Below are positions 1-7,563 of a stretch of DNA of 14,106 bases, piece by piece. The notes under the pieces are model-generated. The model did not search any database. It was not told the origin of the DNA and saw nothing but the letters and a program-made list of their open reading frames with translations. Each line of letters starts with the position of its first letter. Position 1 is the first letter of the stretch. The translations under genes were made by a program, and so were the position numbers. The DNA is taken from contig JAOZMN010000038.1 of NCBI GenBank assembly GCA_029934265.1, positions 1-14,106 on the forward strand, written 5' to 3'. The stretch is from Bacteroidales bacterium. GTDB taxonomy: Bacteria > Bacteroidota > Bacteroidia > Bacteroidales > JAADGE01.

Positions 1-16
1 GATAAAATTTCCAAAA

Positions 17-547
17 ATGCTAATAATTGGAGGTGCGACAAGAAATGTAGGAAAAACAACTTTTACGGTAAAAATAATAGAGAAATTTTCAAAAACACAT
101 AAAATTGTAGCCCTAAAAGTGAAAACTATTTATGAAGGTGATGATTTTTTTCACGGTAAACAAAGAAATCCACTTGTCGGAAAATATAAAATAACAGAAG
201 AAACCGATTTTGATTCGCAAGAAGATACTTCAAAAATGCTTCGTGCCGGTGCGGAAAAAGTTTTTAAACTGAAAGTCAAAAATATACATATCGAAGAAGC
301 ATTTAATGAAATTATTAAAGATTTAACAGGTAATTTTTTATATGTTTGCGAGTCCAACAGTTTGCGTTTTGCCGTAGAACCGGGATTATTTTTAATGATA
401 AAACATAAAAACTCGGAAGAAATAAAACCAAGTGCCGAAAAACTACAATCAAAAGCAGATAAAATAATTTTTACGGACGGTAAAAAACATGATTTCGATA
501 TAGAACAAATTACAATTTACAATGAACAATTTTCAATCAATAAATAA
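17..547 (+). CDS. MobB-like P-loop NTPase of molybdenum cofactor synthesis
   Basis: A 176-residue protein that starts with a P-loop, GGATRNVGKTT at residues 5-15, and has an ExD-S-x-x-DT...RAGA stretch near residues 62-79 resembling the DS...AGA region of MobB proteins. MobB is a GTP-binding helper in attaching a nucleotide to molybdopterin. The gene sits 3 bases upstream of moeA and is evidently in the same operon, which supports a cofactor role. The frame is open to the left edge of the window, but the P-loop at residue 5 fits a start at 17. The last 12 or so residues are encoded by a short interspersed repeat that recurs at 8713-8732, so the C-terminus may be a recent extension. The family name is an inference from the P-loop and neighbours. 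A different small P-loop NTPase is possible. Confidence 0.6.
   Translation: MLIIGGATRNVGKTTFTVKIIEKFSKTHKIVALKVKTIYEGDDFFHGKQRNPLVGKYKITEETDFDSQEDTSKMLRAGAEKVFKLKVKNIHIEEAFNEIIKDLTGNFLYVCESNSLRFAVEPGLFLMIKHKNSEEIKPSAEKLQSKADKIIFTDGKKHDFDIEQITIYNEQFSINK
510..529 (+). repeat. Short interspersed repeat, copy 1
   Basis: TTACAATTTACAATGAACAA occurs here, inside the 3' end of the MobB-like gene, and again identically at 8713-8732 between holB and the flotillin gene. Both copies sit at gene ends and have AT-rich flanks. Confidence 0.6.
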
Positions 548-550
548 CAA

Positions 551-1759
551 ATGATAGATTTTACAGAAGCATATAATACGGTTTTAAATTCATCTTTCAA
601 GATGAAAATCGAAAAAATAAATTTAGAACAGGCAATCGGACGAGTACTTGCGGAAAATGTATTTTCGGATATAAATATGCCACCTTTTAATAAGTCGGCA
701 ATGGACGGATATGCTTGCAGAAGCGAGGATTTAGAAAATCGTCTTACACAAATAGAACTGATACCGGCAGGACAAACGCCGAAAAAAATAATCACAAAAA
801 ATACTTGTGCCAAAATAATGACCGGTGCCCCTGTTCCGGAAGGTGCAGACACGGTTTTTAAAGTTGAGGACAGTAAAATACTCGATTCCGGCGAAATTAT
901 ATACATGAATCCGAAACCTAATTATAAATTTTTTAATTCTAAAAAATTTGAAGGCATAAACATTTGTAAACTCGGAGAAGATATAAAAACCGATGATAAA
1001 GTTTTAAGCAAAGGGACATTACTGAAAGTCCAACATATTGCTGTTTTGGCATCGGTCGGTTGTGTTTTGCCGGAAGTTTACTGTCGTCCGAAAGTCGGGG
1101 TTGTAGCAACCGGAAGCGAACTTGTTGAGCCGGATATGAAACCGGAAAAATCACAAATCCGAAACAGTAACGGCTTACAAATGGTCGCAGGACTACATTC
1201 TATCGGTGCAGAACCTACATACTACGGAATTGCAACCGACAGTCCGGAAGCTACATACAAAAAACTTCAAAAAGCAAGAGACGAAAACGATATAATTTTA
1301 ATTTCAGGGGGCGTGTCTGTCGGTGATTTTGATTTTGTGCCGGCAATGATAAAAAAGCTCGATTTTGAAATTTTATTCGATAAAGTTGCCGTACAACCGG
1401 GAAAACCTGTTACTTTTGCAAGAAAATCGGAAAAAATTTGTTTCGGAATGCCGGGAAATCCCGTTTCGGCCTTTGTGAAATTTCAATTACTTGTGAAACC
1501 TCTTATTTTCAAAGTAATGGGAGTTGAAAATAATGAATTGAAATTAAAGTTACCATTAGAAAATGATTATCAGAGAAAAAAAGCAGGTAGATTAAAATGG
1601 ATACCTGCAAAAATTACAAAAAACGGAACAGTAGCACCAGTGATATATCACGGTTCGGCTCATATAAACGGACTTGCACAAGCAGACGTAATAATGAGTA
1701 TTCCGATAGATGTAACTTTCTTAAATAAAGGAGATTTAGTTGATGTTAGACAAATATAA
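551..1759 (+). CDS. moeA: Molybdopterin molybdenumtransferase MoeA
   Basis: 402 residues, the usual MoeA length. MoeA inserts molybdate into adenylylated molybdopterin to give the active cofactor, in the cytoplasm. Visible family motifs are PPFNKSAMDGYA (44-55) near the N-terminus, MTGAPVPEGAD (about 80-90), ATGSEL (186-191), the SGGVSVGDFDF loop (252-262), PGKPVTFA (283-290) and GMPGNPVSAF (299-308). The ATG at 551 follows the stop of the upstream gene by 3 bases. Its 3' end overlaps the moaA start by 17 bases, so the three genes are probably co-transcribed and translationally coupled. Nothing looks broken. Confidence 0.95.
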   Translation: MIDFTEAYNTVLNSSFKMKIEKINLEQAIGRVLAENVFSDINMPPFNKSAMDGYACRSEDLENRLTQIELIPAGQTPKKIITKNTCAKIMTGAPVPEGADTVFKVEDSKILDSGEIIYMNPKPNYKFFNSKKFEGINICKLGEDIKTDDKVLSKGTLLKVQHIAVLASVGCVLPEVYCRPKVGVVATGSELVEPDMKPEKSQIRNSNGLQMVAGLHSIGAEPTYYGIATDSPEATYKKLQKARDENDIILISGGVSVGDFDFVPAMIKKLDFEILFDKVAVQPGKPVTFARKSEKICFGMPGNPVSAFVKFQLLVKPLIFKVMGVENNELKLKLPLENDYQRKKAGRLKWIPAKITKNGTVAPVIYHGSAHINGLAQADVIMSIPIDVTFLNKGDLVDVRQI

Positions 1760-2543
1760 TCGAAAAATAACATATCTTAGAATATCAGTTACCGACAGAT
1801 GTAATTTTCGTTGTACATATTGTATGCCGGCGGAAGGCGTTAAACTCATGAAGCACGATGATATTTTATCTTTCGATGAAATTGTCGATATTGCCGAACA
1901 AGCTGTTTCGATGGGGGTTCGGAAAATTCGGATTACAGGCGGAGAGCCGTTGGTACGAAGAGGAATTATATATTTAATAGAAAAAATTGCAAAAATTAAA
2001 GGTCTCGAAGATTTCGGACTTACAACTAACGGTGTTTTACTTTCGGGATATGCCGAAAAGCTTGCCAAAGCAGGTTTACACAGAGTAAATATCAGTTTGG
2101 ATACGCTAAATCCGGAAAAATTCAGGAAACTTACAAGAGTCGGAAAACTCGAAGACGTATTAAAAGGTATAGAAGCGGCAAAAAAAGCAAAACTTTTCCC
2201 GATAAAAATAAATTGTGTCATCAAAGAAAACCAAAACGAAGCCGATGCGGTTGAAGTTGCGAAATTTTGCAAAAAAAACAGTCTTAAAATTCGTTATATT
2301 CGAGAAATGGACTTGGAAAAAGGAACTTTTTGGCGAGTAAAAGGCGGAGACGGTGGAGAGTGCAGTATTTGCAACCGTTTACGGCTTACTTCCAACGGAA
2401 AAATTCGTCCATGTTTATTCAGCGAGTTGGAATACGATGTCAGAAAACTCGGAGTTAAAAAAGCGCTGATGTTTGCCGTCGGGAATAAACCAAAAGCAGG
2501 AACTGTAAATAAATTACTTAATTTTAATGATATAGGAGGGTGA
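1743..2543 (+). CDS. moaA: GTP 3',8-cyclase MoaA, compact variant
   Basis: Radical SAM enzyme for the first step of molybdopterin synthesis, converting GTP to the 3',8-cyclo-GTP precursor. The ATG at 1743 is preferred over an in-frame TTG at 1740. Seen: the SAM-cluster CNFRCTYC (C20, C24, C27), GGEP (66-69), the second cluster as CSICNRLR (C207, C210) plus C224, and the C-terminal Gly-Gly that MoaA needs for activity. It is odd in size: 266 residues against about 325-330. Almost all of the loss lies between the conserved LKIRYIREM strand (181-189) and C207, where about 18 residues replace the usual 60 or more. The flanking motifs are intact and in frame, so it may be a genuine short form rather than a pseudogene. 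moaC, moaD, moaE and mogA are not in the window. Confidence 0.85.
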   Translation: MLDKYNRKITYLRISVTDRCNFRCTYCMPAEGVKLMKHDDILSFDEIVDIAEQAVSMGVRKIRITGGEPLVRRGIIYLIEKIAKIKGLEDFGLTTNGVLLSGYAEKLAKAGLHRVNISLDTLNPEKFRKLTRVGKLEDVLKGIEAAKKAKLFPIKINCVIKENQNEADAVEVAKFCKKNSLKIRYIREMDLEKGTFWRVKGGDGGECSICNRLRLTSNGKIRPCLFSELEYDVRKLGVKKALMFAVGNKPKAGTVNKLLNFNDIGG

Positions 2544-2629
2544 TGAGTAATTGACGATTTTTGATTGTAGATTTATGATTTGCTTTCGCCTGATTAATAG
2601 CTTTTTCAACAGATATTATTATATACAAA

Positions 2630-2637
2630 TAATTTTG
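2630..2637 (+). promoter_or_regulatory. Possible Bacteroidetes -7 box upstream of hisG
   Basis: TAATTTTG fits the Bacteroidetes -7 consensus TAnnTTTG. A run of T at 2602-2606 lies roughly where the -33 box would be, but with a poor match. It would place the start of transcription about 45 bases before the hisG ATG. Weak evidence in AT-rich DNA. The preceding part of the gap (about 2546-2580) is degenerate, with repeated GATTT/GATTG words and no gene. Confidence 0.3.
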
Positions 2638-2655
2638 TCATAGTATTAAATAAAC

Positions 2656-2677
2656 AGGGCGTATTCAATACGGCCCT
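2656..2677. repeat. REP-like palindrome in the hisG leader
   Basis: AGGGC-GTATT-C-AATAC-G-GCCCT is an inverted repeat of two 10-base arms with one extra G. It lies 14 bases before the hisG start and is much richer in GC than its surroundings. It could be a copy of a dispersed palindromic repeat, or an RNA hairpin in the hisG leader. Only one copy is present here. Confidence 0.55.
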
Positions 2678-2690
2678 ACAAAATAAAAAT

Positions 2691-3548
2691 ATGGAAATAC
2701 TAAAAATAGCAGTCCAAAAAAAAGGAAGACTGCACGATAAATCAGTTGAACTGATGAAAAAATGCGGGCTGGATTTCAGCTCGAAAAACGGACAGTTAAT
2801 TGCCGTTACGGATAATTTTCCGATAGAATTTTTATTCCTTCGTGATGATGATATTCCCGGTTATGTTGCTGATGGAGTGGCAGATATAGGAATTGTCGGA
2901 CTTAATGAAGTAGATGAAAAAAATAAGGATTTAACAATAGTCGAAAAACTCGGATTTTCAAAATGCCGAATTTCTATTGCCGTTCCTAATAAGTTTAAAT
3001 ACAATTCAATACAAGATTTAAACGGTAAATCTATTGCAACATCGTATCCTGTAATTTTATCGAAGTTTTTGGACGAAAATAATGTGAATTGCAAAATTCA
3101 AGAAATCGGGGGTTCGGTAGAAATTGCTCCGACAATCGGACTGGCAGATGCTATTTGTGATATTGTAAGTTCGGGTAGTACCTTGCTTAGCAACGGATTA
3201 AAAGAAGTTGAAAAATTTTATTTTTCGCAAGCCGTGCTTATTGCAAATAATTCGCTTACGGAAGAACAAAATAATTTATTGAATAAACTTTTGATAAGGA
3301 TTCGCTCTGTAAATAAAGCCAAACGCACAAAATACATACTTCTTAATACTCCGAACGAAAAAATAGAAACCATAAAAGAAATTTTACCCGGAATGAAAAG
3401 TCCGACAATAATGCCTCTTGCAGAAGAAGGCTGGAGTTCGGTTCATTCAGTTATTGAAGAAGACAAATTTTGGGAAATCATCGAAAAACTCAAAGAAGCC
3501 GGAGCACAAGGAATTTTGGTTATTCCAATCGAAAAAATGATATTGTAA
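2691..3548 (+). CDS. hisG: ATP phosphoribosyltransferase HisG, long form
   Basis: Catalyses the first committed step of histidine synthesis, joining ATP and PRPP to give phosphoribosyl-ATP. At 285 residues it is the long form: catalytic domain (about 1-210) plus the C-terminal ACT-like domain (about 212-285) that binds histidine, so it should not need HisZ. Seen: KIAVQKKGRL at the N-terminus, RDDDIPGYVADGVADIGIVG (51-70), the PRPP-binding stretch DIVSSGSTLLSNGL (157-170), and a C-terminal end GILVIPIEKM typical of the long form. No other his gene lies beside it: the next gene is a secreted protein and the previous ones make molybdopterin. Feedback inhibition by histidine is expected from the family. 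Confidence 0.95.
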   Translation: MEILKIAVQKKGRLHDKSVELMKKCGLDFSSKNGQLIAVTDNFPIEFLFLRDDDIPGYVADGVADIGIVGLNEVDEKNKDLTIVEKLGFSKCRISIAVPNKFKYNSIQDLNGKSIATSYPVILSKFLDENNVNCKIQEIGGSVEIAPTIGLADAICDIVSSGSTLLSNGLKEVEKFYFSQAVLIANNSLTEEQNNLLNKLLIRIRSVNKAKRTKYILLNTPNEKIETIKEILPGMKSPTIMPLAEEGWSSVHSVIEEDKFWEIIEKLKEAGAQGILVIPIEKMIL

Positions 3549-3555
3549 CTTACTT

Positions 3556-4245
3556 GTGAAATTTGTATTAACTTTAATATTATCAATAAATTTTATTGTC
3601 GGTTTTTCGCAAACTTACGATACGCTTGTTGCTGATACTTGTTTGCTTACTTACGGAGTTGCGGTTAAGTTTAAAGCCGGAACGGTTGTAAAATACAGCA
3701 GAAGCAAACGAGTAATGCAAGGTATTCTCGCCGAAAATACACGGCTGTGGACTCCGTCGGGTAATTTTTTATTTGCAAGAAACAAAGAAGTTACTTTTAA
3801 TAAATCGGGAGAAGTTTTATCCGGAACTATTGTTTATCAGACAAGTATTTGGACTGCCGCCGAAAGTATAAATATCAGTTCGGGCAGTAAAGTTATTTTT
3901 AATGAAAAAGGGAAATTAATATACGGAAAATCGAGTAATGATTTAACTTTTAATCTAAAAAAAAATAAAAATCCGGTTTTTAGTAAAAAAGGATATTTAT
4001 TGTTCGATAAGGACGGAAATATTTTGCAAGGAATATTAAAAGAAGATACCGATTTGCAAATAGGAAAAATCAAATCAAAATTTGCCGGAGGTACAAAATT
4101 AACTTTAACTGCTTCCGGCACAGTAAAATCCGGTACTGTTGCCGAAAAAAGAAATTTTAAAAATTATAAAGGAGAAAAAAGACAATATCCTGCCGGTACT
4201 TTTCTTAAATTTGACAAAAACGGCTTTGTAACCAACTATGAATAA
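3556..4245 (+). CDS. Secreted protein of short beta-type repeats, unknown function
   Basis: 229 residues, not recognised. The GTG at 3556, 7 bases after the hisG stop, gives a clean signal peptide (MKFVLTLILSINFIVGFSQ, cleavage after about residue 19), so this start is preferred and export is likely. The mature part consists of about six imperfect units of the form V-x-F-x-x-x-G-x-(V/I)-x-G-(T/I)-L, near residues 41-60, 77-92, 111-126, 146-163, 179-197 and 214-229. This suggests a repetitive beta structure. There are no catalytic motifs, lipobox or C-terminal sorting domain. The spacing suggests co-transcription with hisG, though no functional link is evident. It ends 33 bases before a gene on the opposite strand. 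Confidence 0.75.
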   Translation: MKFVLTLILSINFIVGFSQTYDTLVADTCLLTYGVAVKFKAGTVVKYSRSKRVMQGILAENTRLWTPSGNFLFARNKEVTFNKSGEVLSGTIVYQTSIWTAAESINISSGSKVIFNEKGKLIYGKSSNDLTFNLKKNKNPVFSKKGYLLFDKDGNILQGILKEDTDLQIGKIKSKFAGGTKLTLTASGTVKSGTVAEKRNFKNYKGEKRQYPAGTFLKFDKNGFVTNYE

Positions 4246-4248
4246 CGT

Positions 4249-4290
4249 TAATAAGAAAAAAATCAAGAAACCTTATTATTATTTTTTATT
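4249..4290 (+). terminator. Possible terminator between convergent genes
   Basis: TAATAAG (4249-4255) pairs with CTTATTA (4272-4278) across a 16-base loop and is followed by a T-rich run. It lies where two transcripts converge. The stem is AT-only and weak, and it reaches into the end of the - strand gene. Confidence 0.3.
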
Positions 4291-4896
4291 AATATATTTT
4301 CGATATACAGACGGACTGATTCCGGTATTTTTCTTGAAAACCAAACTGAATGTAGTTCGATAATTAAACCCAACTTGTTTAGAAATATCATCAATTTTTA
4401 AATTTTTATCGGCAAGTAATATCTGAGCTTTTTTAATTCTGTATTCATTAACAAAATCGCTGAAACTTTTTTCAAAGGTAGAATTTACTACTTTGGAAAT
4501 TCGGTTTGATGTTACTTTCAATTTTCCGGCAATTTCCGTCATTGTAATGTTTGCGTCTAAGTACAATTCTTCAATTTCCATCATATCTATCAAGCGGTTG
4601 GCAAGAGAATTATCAATCGTTAATTTTTCGGGTGCATTTTCCTTTTTATTAATAAAATGTTTGGAAGAAAGTTTAATTAACTTTTCATTTTTTTCAGTCA
4701 ATATTTTATTATTTTTTTCTTTCAATAAATATAAATATATCAGAAATAAAATAATTCCGACCAACAAAATAATTCCGGATACGAGAACTTTGTTTTGAAA
4801 TTGTTTTTTAGAAAGTTCTGCTATTTTAAGTTTACTTTTGGCTTGAGCGATTAAAAATTCTTTTTCTTTGACTTCAATTTCATACTTCAAATTCAT
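4279..4896 (-). CDS. C-terminal part of a TPR/AraC regulator: membrane segment plus HTH
   Basis: 205 residues: a charged coiled-coil-like start (1-36), one membrane segment (about 37-58), a linker, then an AraC-type DNA-binding domain (about 98-203) with two helix-turn-helix motifs and the ending DISKQVGFNYRTTF...GISPSVYRK. In Bacteroidetes this arrangement usually forms the second half of one protein, with TPR repeats in front. Here the TPR half is the neighbouring upstream frame (4880-5881), overlapping by 17 bases. The ATG at 4896 has no visible ribosome binding site, and the frame is open back to about 4932. It is therefore probably one gene broken by a +1 shift, either real or a sequence error. 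A coupled two-gene arrangement is the alternative. Confidence 0.7.
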   Translation of the reverse strand: MNLKYEIEVKEKEFLIAQAKSKLKIAELSKKQFQNKVLVSGIILLVGIILFLIYLYLLKEKNNKILTEKNEKLIKLSSKHFINKKENAPEKLTIDNSLANRLIDMMEIEELYLDANITMTEIAGKLKVTSNRISKVVNSTFEKSFSDFVNEYRIKKAQILLADKNLKIDDISKQVGFNYRTTFSLVFKKNTGISPSVYRKYINKK

Positions 4897-5881
4897 CGGC
4901 AGAATATACTTTTTGATATAAATCGTTGTATTTTATTAAAAATTCATTACTTTTTTTGTAGTTTCTATCTTTTTCATAGCAATCCGCTGTACTTTTATAA
5001 CAATTTATGAGTAACAACTTATCTTTAATTTGCTTAGATATTACGGTTGCTTCATTTAAGTAATTCAAAGCTTGCTTTGTATCACCAAGTTGCGATTTAA
5101 TTTGTCCGAGATTCAATAAAACCAATGCTTCTGAAACTTTATCTTTCAATTTTCGGATAGGAACAAGTGCGTCTAACGAATATTTTTCCGCTTTCTCGAA
5201 ATTATTTATGTGCATATAGCTTACTGCTATATTTATTTCTGTTTTTATAATATTATCATATATAAAATCAGTCCCTTTAAGCGTGTCCGATTTTAATATT
5301 GTTAGCATTAGTTGCTGAATTTCAAGAGCTTTTTCATATAAATTTTGTTTTCCGTAAATGATACTTTTATTTCCGAGTACCCAAATTATTCCTGAATAAT
5401 CACCGATATTTTCATATATTCTTTCCGCTTTTTCCAGATATTCCAACGATTTTGAATAGCTTTTTAAATTTGTATAACAAACCGCAATATGCAAAAGTGT
5501 ATTTCCTTGCAAAGTCGAATCATTGAGTTCTTCAAACAGGTGAAGTGCTTTAAAATTACAGGTAAATGCTTTATTGTATTCCGATTTATTTTTATACGAA
5601 ATAGCTTTATAGAAATACGAAAGGGCTATTCCATTTTTATTGTTTTCTTTAGTGGAAAACAGAAATAAACTGTCGGTATATTTCAAACAAATATCGGGGT
5701 CGGAATTTACAAAAAGTCTGATAATTTCTTTATAATAACTAAGCTTTTTATCGGTTTTTGAATTAGTCATCAATAATTTAAGACTATCGACTTTTTTTTG
5801 TAAACCGGTATCGCTTGCAATCTGTGCATTACTCGATACTGCAAATAAAACAAGAATGGAATATAAAACCGTTTTTTTCAT
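4880..5881 (-). CDS. N-terminal part of a TPR/AraC regulator: exported TPR domain
   Basis: 333 residues from the ATG at 5881. A TTG at 5893 is in frame but would put residues before a good signal sequence (MKKTVLYSILVLFAVSSNAQ). The rest is helical repeats of TPR type, about six of them between residues 85 and 325, for example ALSYFYKAISYKNKSEYNKA and ALNYLNEATVISKQIK. It ends abruptly at YQKVYSADEFEV, where relatives usually run on through a coiled coil and membrane helix to an AraC domain; exactly that continuation is found in the next frame. Predicted role of the joined protein: a membrane-spanning regulator sensing through its periplasmic TPR part. The gene follows gldH by 13 bases and is likely in the same transcript. 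Confidence 0.7.
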   Translation of the reverse strand: MKKTVLYSILVLFAVSSNAQIASDTGLQKKVDSLKLLMTNSKTDKKLSYYKEIIRLFVNSDPDICLKYTDSLFLFSTKENNKNGIALSYFYKAISYKNKSEYNKAFTCNFKALHLFEELNDSTLQGNTLLHIAVCYTNLKSYSKSLEYLEKAERIYENIGDYSGIIWVLGNKSIIYGKQNLYEKALEIQQLMLTILKSDTLKGTDFIYDNIIKTEINIAVSYMHINNFEKAEKYSLDALVPIRKLKDKVSEALVLLNLGQIKSQLGDTKQALNYLNEATVISKQIKDKLLLINCYKSTADCYEKDRNYKKSNEFLIKYNDLYQKVYSADEFEV

Positions 5882-5894
5882 ATTTATATACAAT

Positions 5895-6383
5895 TTATTT
5901 TTTATCTCTTATTGCTTGCTCCAATTTCAAACCGATTTTTTTTACCGTCGGCATATACTTAGGACGCATTCCGTGCTGTATCGAAAACTTGTAATTACCT
6001 CTTTCGGGAAAAGAAATTGCTTTTTTATATAAAAAAGCATTTTCGACATTATCGCCGGCTTCTTTTCCATACCAATGTCCTTTATTATCTGTAAGTAAAA
6101 ACATTACGGTATCTGTTTGTATTTTTTTGCTTGGTGATTCCGATGAAATATACAACCACAAATTTGATGTTGCGTAATCTTTATCATTCGTTATTTCTAT
6201 AAAGATATTATATTTTAATTTTGGTTTCTCTATATGAACATCAAATGTTTTAACGTCGTTGATTTCCCATTTATTTGTTGTTATTTCTACAAATTCGGAA
6301 TATAAACTTGTTTTGTTGCAAGATAAAATTGTAACAAAACCAATTATAGTAAACATTAAAATTTTAATTTTTTTTGTTGTCAT
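5895..6383 (-). CDS. gldH: Gliding motility lipoprotein GldH
   Basis: 162 residues with a lipoprotein signal: basic start, hydrophobic stretch, and lipobox ILSC with C22 as the lipidated residue. The body carries the GldH pattern: YNIFIEITNDKDYATSNLWLY, then TDTVMFLLTDNKGHWYGKEAGD, and a late FPERGNYKFSIQHGMR. GldH is linked to gliding and protein secretion in flavobacteria but is also present in many non-gliding Bacteroidetes. Its first codons overlap the end of ricT by 20 bases; ricT-gldH is a common Bacteroidetes neighbourhood as I recall it. No other gld gene is in the window, so gliding cannot be inferred from this gene alone. Confidence 0.85.
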   Translation of the reverse strand: MTTKKIKILMFTIIGFVTILSCNKTSLYSEFVEITTNKWEINDVKTFDVHIEKPKLKYNIFIEITNDKDYATSNLWLYISSESPSKKIQTDTVMFLLTDNKGHWYGKEAGDNVENAFLYKKAISFPERGNYKFSIQHGMRPKYMPTVKKIGLKLEQAIRDKK

Positions 6384-7563
6384 TCTTTTTTTTGTTGCTT
6401 GTCTTGGGATTTCGTTTTATGCTTGCCGAGCGATTTCGACTTGACCGATTACTTGATTTTCGTTTTTTTCTGCGAGATTGTTTTTTCTTATCATCAAAAC
6501 GAGTAAGACTGTCATTTCCAAGAACATTTTGATATCCGCTCGGTGTTGTACTATCCACATATTCCTCTTCTTTAAGCTTATCCGGAAATATATCTTTCTT
6601 GTTTAGCTCTATTATTTCTTTTACTCTTGCTATCGGCAATCCGGTAAATGTTACAATATCGTTTATTTTAACGGAATACCACATCATTCCTTTATGTATA
6701 TCGGATTTAAGGTAAATTGCTTTCCCTCCTTTTACGGTAAGTGCAACTTTTGGAGGAAATGCTTTTTTTGCATCAATATATGAGTCCACTTCAAAATTAA
6801 GACACCATTTTAATTTTCCGCACTGCCCTGCAAGTTTTGTAGGATTTAAACTTAATTCCTGATGCCTTGCGGCAGTCGTTGATACGGATTTGAATGAAGA
6901 AAGCCAACTCGAACAACACAATTCTCTTCCGCAAGGTCCTATCCCGCCTACTCTTCCGGCTTCTTGTCTCGAACCTATCTGTCGCATTTCAACTCTTATC
7001 TTAAATTCATCGGCAAGAACTCGTATCAATTCACGAAAATCAACTCTTTCATCTGCAATATAATAAAAAATTGCCTTTGAACCGTCTCCCTGAAATTCAA
7101 CATCACTGATTTTCATTTTCAACTTTAAGTCTCGTGCCATTTTACGAGACTCAAGCATTACTCTATGCTCATTATCAATGGACTCTTGCCATTTTTGAAT
7201 GTCAAATTCTTTTGCTGTTCGGTAAACTTTCTTAAACTCAAAGCTTTGAGCAACTTTTTGTTTCAACATTTGCTTCAAAATGAGTTCTCCGGTAAGAGAT
7301 ACAGTACCTATGTCGTGTCCCGGCGAACCTTCAACTGCAACAATATCGCCTTCTTCAAGTTTTAATTTATTTACATTTTTATAAAATTCTTTTCGAGTGT
7401 TTTTAAAGCGTACTTCAACAATATCAGGATATGTGGAACTTTCGGGTAAATCTTTAAGCCAGTTTGTTACTTCTAATTTTGAACATTTACAACTCGAACA
7501 ATGCGTGTTTGAGGTGTTTTTTTCCGTCACACATCCTCTCGGATTTTCTTTTTTATATGTCAT
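6364..7563 (-). CDS. ricT: PSP1-domain protein, RicT/YaaT family
   Basis: 399 residues. The PSP1 core (about residues 60-260) contains the family's cysteine signatures: GPCGRELCCSSWL (C211, C216, C217) and GQCGKLKWCL (C248, C254). In Bacillus, RicT forms a complex with RicA and RicF that carries iron-sulfur clusters and affects RNA processing. Those partners were not seen here, so the role in this organism is inferred only from the family. The N-terminus has a second Cys group (C11, C22, C25, C27), and the C-terminal 45 or so residues are a basic Lys/Arg/Ser/Asn tail likely to be disordered. The gene overlaps holB by 11 bases and gldH by 20 bases, indicating an operon. Confidence 0.85.
   Translation of the reverse strand: MTYKKENPRGCVTEKNTSNTHCSSCKCSKLEVTNWLKDLPESSTYPDIVEVRFKNTRKEFYKNVNKLKLEEGDIVAVEGSPGHDIGTVSLTGELILKQMLKQKVAQSFEFKKVYRTAKEFDIQKWQESIDNEHRVMLESRKMARDLKLKMKISDVEFQGDGSKAIFYYIADERVDFRELIRVLADEFKIRVEMRQIGSRQEAGRVGGIGPCGRELCCSSWLSSFKSVSTTAARHQELSLNPTKLAGQCGKLKWCLNFEVDSYIDAKKAFPPKVALTVKGGKAIYLKSDIHKGMMWYSVKINDIVTFTGLPIARVKEIIELNKKDIFPDKLKEEEYVDSTTPSGYQNVLGNDSLTRFDDKKKQSRRKKRKSSNRSSRNRSASIKRNPKTSNKKKNDNKKN

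Noticed and set aside
1736..2272. 178-codon frame on the - strand
   Set aside because: Antisense to moaA; no family features.
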